Of a stretch of DNA of 6,402 nucleotides, positions 5,331-6,402 are shown in pieces. Location: assembly GCA_947036475.1 (NCBI GenBank), contig CAMQRG010000116.1:1-6402 (forward strand). Direction: 5' to 3'. Within the stretch, counting starts at the first letter, position 1. The number at the start of each line of letters is the position of its first letter. Position numbers and translations under genes: made by a program. The DNA comes from an uncultured Clostridia bacterium (GTDB taxonomy: Bacteria > Bacillota > Clostridia > Lachnospirales > Anaerotignaceae). Under the pieces are notes generated by a model. That model was not told the origin of the DNA. It saw nothing but the letters and a program-made list of their open reading frames with translations, and made no database searches.

Positions 5331-6402
5331 GTTCCAATTCCTCCTATCCGTTGTTCCAGATCCTCGCGGCTGGTCGTAATCAGGTATTTTTCCTTTTCTG
5401 TTGCGTGGAACGATACGCTGATGCGGTTCCTTCCGGCGCAGAACAGCCCCTCGCCGCGGCTGTTCCGGCTGACCTGCATCGCCTCCTCATCGGAAAGCCC
5501 CATGACCTCCTGCACGCGCCCGATTTCTTCCTCCTCCAATGGCAGGACGACCTTCAGGCGGCTGTTGTTGATGATGGCCTTGCCATATTTGCCGCCTTCC
5601 AGTGCAAAAAAGTCGTTCAAATCCTGTGTGGCGCAGACCGCCGCGCCGCCATAGCCGCGTATGATTTTGAATATTTCCAGCACGAAATCCGCCGCCATTG
5701 CGTTGGAGGACGCGCCAATCAGACACCATAATTCATCGAGCATGATGACTTTTTTCCGCGCACGCGACTCCTTGCACTTGTCCCAGCAGGAATCCAGCGC
5801 GAGGAACATCCCCAGCGGCAGGAGGTCTTTGCCCATTTCCGAAATATCCAGCACGATGTATTTGTTTTCCAAATCCACGTTTGTTGCCTGCCCCAGCCTG
5901 CTTGCCGAGCCCGTCACAAACCTTGAGAGCGACAGCGCAAGACTTTTCACCTCCGGCCGTTCGGAAAGCAGGGCATACAAATCTTTCAGCGTCGGCATCT
6001 CCTTGAAAGCCCCATCCCCGTCGAACAGGCTGGCGTTGTCGTAGGTGATGCCCTTCCGCCCGTAGCACTCGATGAGCGCGGTGTCAAGGTAGTGCCGTTC
6101 CTCATCGGTAATGTTGGGCTTGAGCAGCAGGAAAAAGATGTGCAGCTTTTGTATCTTGTCCGCCAGCAAAGAGTCCGCGCGGCTGGAGCCCAGTTCCATG
6201 TCGGTATCCAGGCTAACCCGCCGGATCTCCATGATGTTGATACAGTCGTTGGAGGACGGGGACAGCTTGATATACTTCCCGCCCACAGCTTCGCACGCCG
6301 GGCGAAATTCATGTCCTTTCAGCGGCGCGATGATGAACACCTGTATCCCCTGCTCCCGGAAACGCAGTGCCATGAGCTGGAGCAGGAACGTCTTGCCTGC
6401 GC
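5327..6402 (-). CDS. virB4: VirB4/TrbE-family conjugation ATPase, C-terminal part (5' end outside window)
   Basis: The frame is open to the window edge, so the start and N-terminal domain are missing; 357 residues are visible. The first visible residues, AGKTFLLQL, are the end of a Walker A loop, and the usual Gly-rich part must lie just outside. A Walker B strand VIMLDE follows at visible residues 218-223, then ATQD at about 257-260, then the NNSRLKVVLPL segment, all in the order expected for the VirB4/TraE RecA-like ATPase domain. Proteins of this family hydrolyse ATP at the inner face of the membrane to drive assembly and function of the type IV secretion channel. The gene ends in TGA overlapping the ATG of the next gene (ATGA), which suggests translational coupling. 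The codons look uniformly GC-rich and I see no frame break. The family assignment is firm; the exact subfamily is not. Confidence 0.9.
   Translation of the reverse strand, partial: AGKTFLLQLMALRFREQGIQVFIIAPLKGHEFRPACEAVGGKYIKLSPSSNDCINIMEIRRVSLDTDMELGSSRADSLLADKIQKLHIFFLLLKPNITDEERHYLDTALIECYGRKGITYDNASLFDGDGAFKEMPTLKDLYALLSERPEVKSLALSLSRFVTGSASRLGQATNVDLENKYIVLDISEMGKDLLPLGMFLALDSCWDKCKESRARKKVIMLDELWCLIGASSNAMAADFVLEIFKIIRGYGGAAVCATQDLNDFFALEGGKYGKAIINNSRLKVVLPLEEEEIGRVQEVMGLSDEEAMQVSRNSRGEGLFCAGRNRISVSFHATEKEKYLITTSREDLEQRIGGIGT
5340..5345 (-). promoter_or_regulatory. Ribosome binding site AGGAGG of the RusA-like gene
   Basis: AGGAGG reads on the minus strand at 5345-5340, inside the last codons of virB4 and 9 bases before the ATG at 5330. 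With the ATGA stop/start overlap it fixes the start of the downstream gene. Confidence 0.8.

Noticed and set aside
1..6402. CRISPR array, tRNA, rRNA, transposase or toxin-antitoxin genes
   Set aside because: I saw no regularly spaced repeats, tRNA-like cloverleaf, rRNA signature or such protein motifs on either strand.

Overview
The window looks like part of the conjugation module of an integrative and conjugative element (ICE) from a gut-type Firmicute (Clostridia). The evidence is a VirB4-type ATPase, a VirD4/TraG-type coupling protein with the N-terminal layout usual in clostridial ICEs, strong GGAGG-type ribosome binding sites, two TTG starts, and a group II intron with a Clostridia-like maturase. 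Every gene I can support is on the minus strand, so transcription runs from high to low coordinates. The species assignment is inference.

In transcription order: (1) 6402-5327, the C-terminal part of a VirB4-family ATPase, entering from outside the window. (2) 5330-4698, a 210-aa protein coupled to VirB4 by an ATGA overlap; its C-terminal half carries a D-x-D-N...K...DD-x-Q pattern like RusA Holliday-junction resolvases. (3) 4697-4341, about 357 bases without a convincing gene but full of inverted and direct repeats, including a pair of facing DnaA-box-like 9-mers. (4) 4340-3210, an unrecognised 376-aa protein whose N-terminus suggests a winged helix. (5) 3247-2626, the 5' exon of the VirD4/TraG coupling-protein gene, overlapping gene 4 by 38 bases. 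(6) 2625-1, a group II intron in the same orientation, inserted right after the VirD4 codons for D-P-K-G. The window ends inside intron domain V, so domain VI and the VirD4 3' exon lie outside.

The intron has about 730 bases of structured RNA (domains I-III and the start of IV), then a reverse transcriptase/maturase/HNH-endonuclease ORF. That ORF is cut by one in-frame amber codon (TAG, 1198-1196) between RT motifs 3 and 4, while both sides remain in frame with all later motifs intact. Intact VirD4 would need the intron to be spliced, so loss of maturase by this stop could bear directly on transfer of the element unless the codon is read through, the halves work together, or a maturase is supplied in trans.

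Together the genes fit DNA transfer: VirB4 powers the type IV secretion channel and VirD4 delivers the relaxase-DNA complex to it. The RusA-like and winged-helix-like proteins are accessory genes of unknown role. The relaxase, oriT, integrase and element ends are not visible here.
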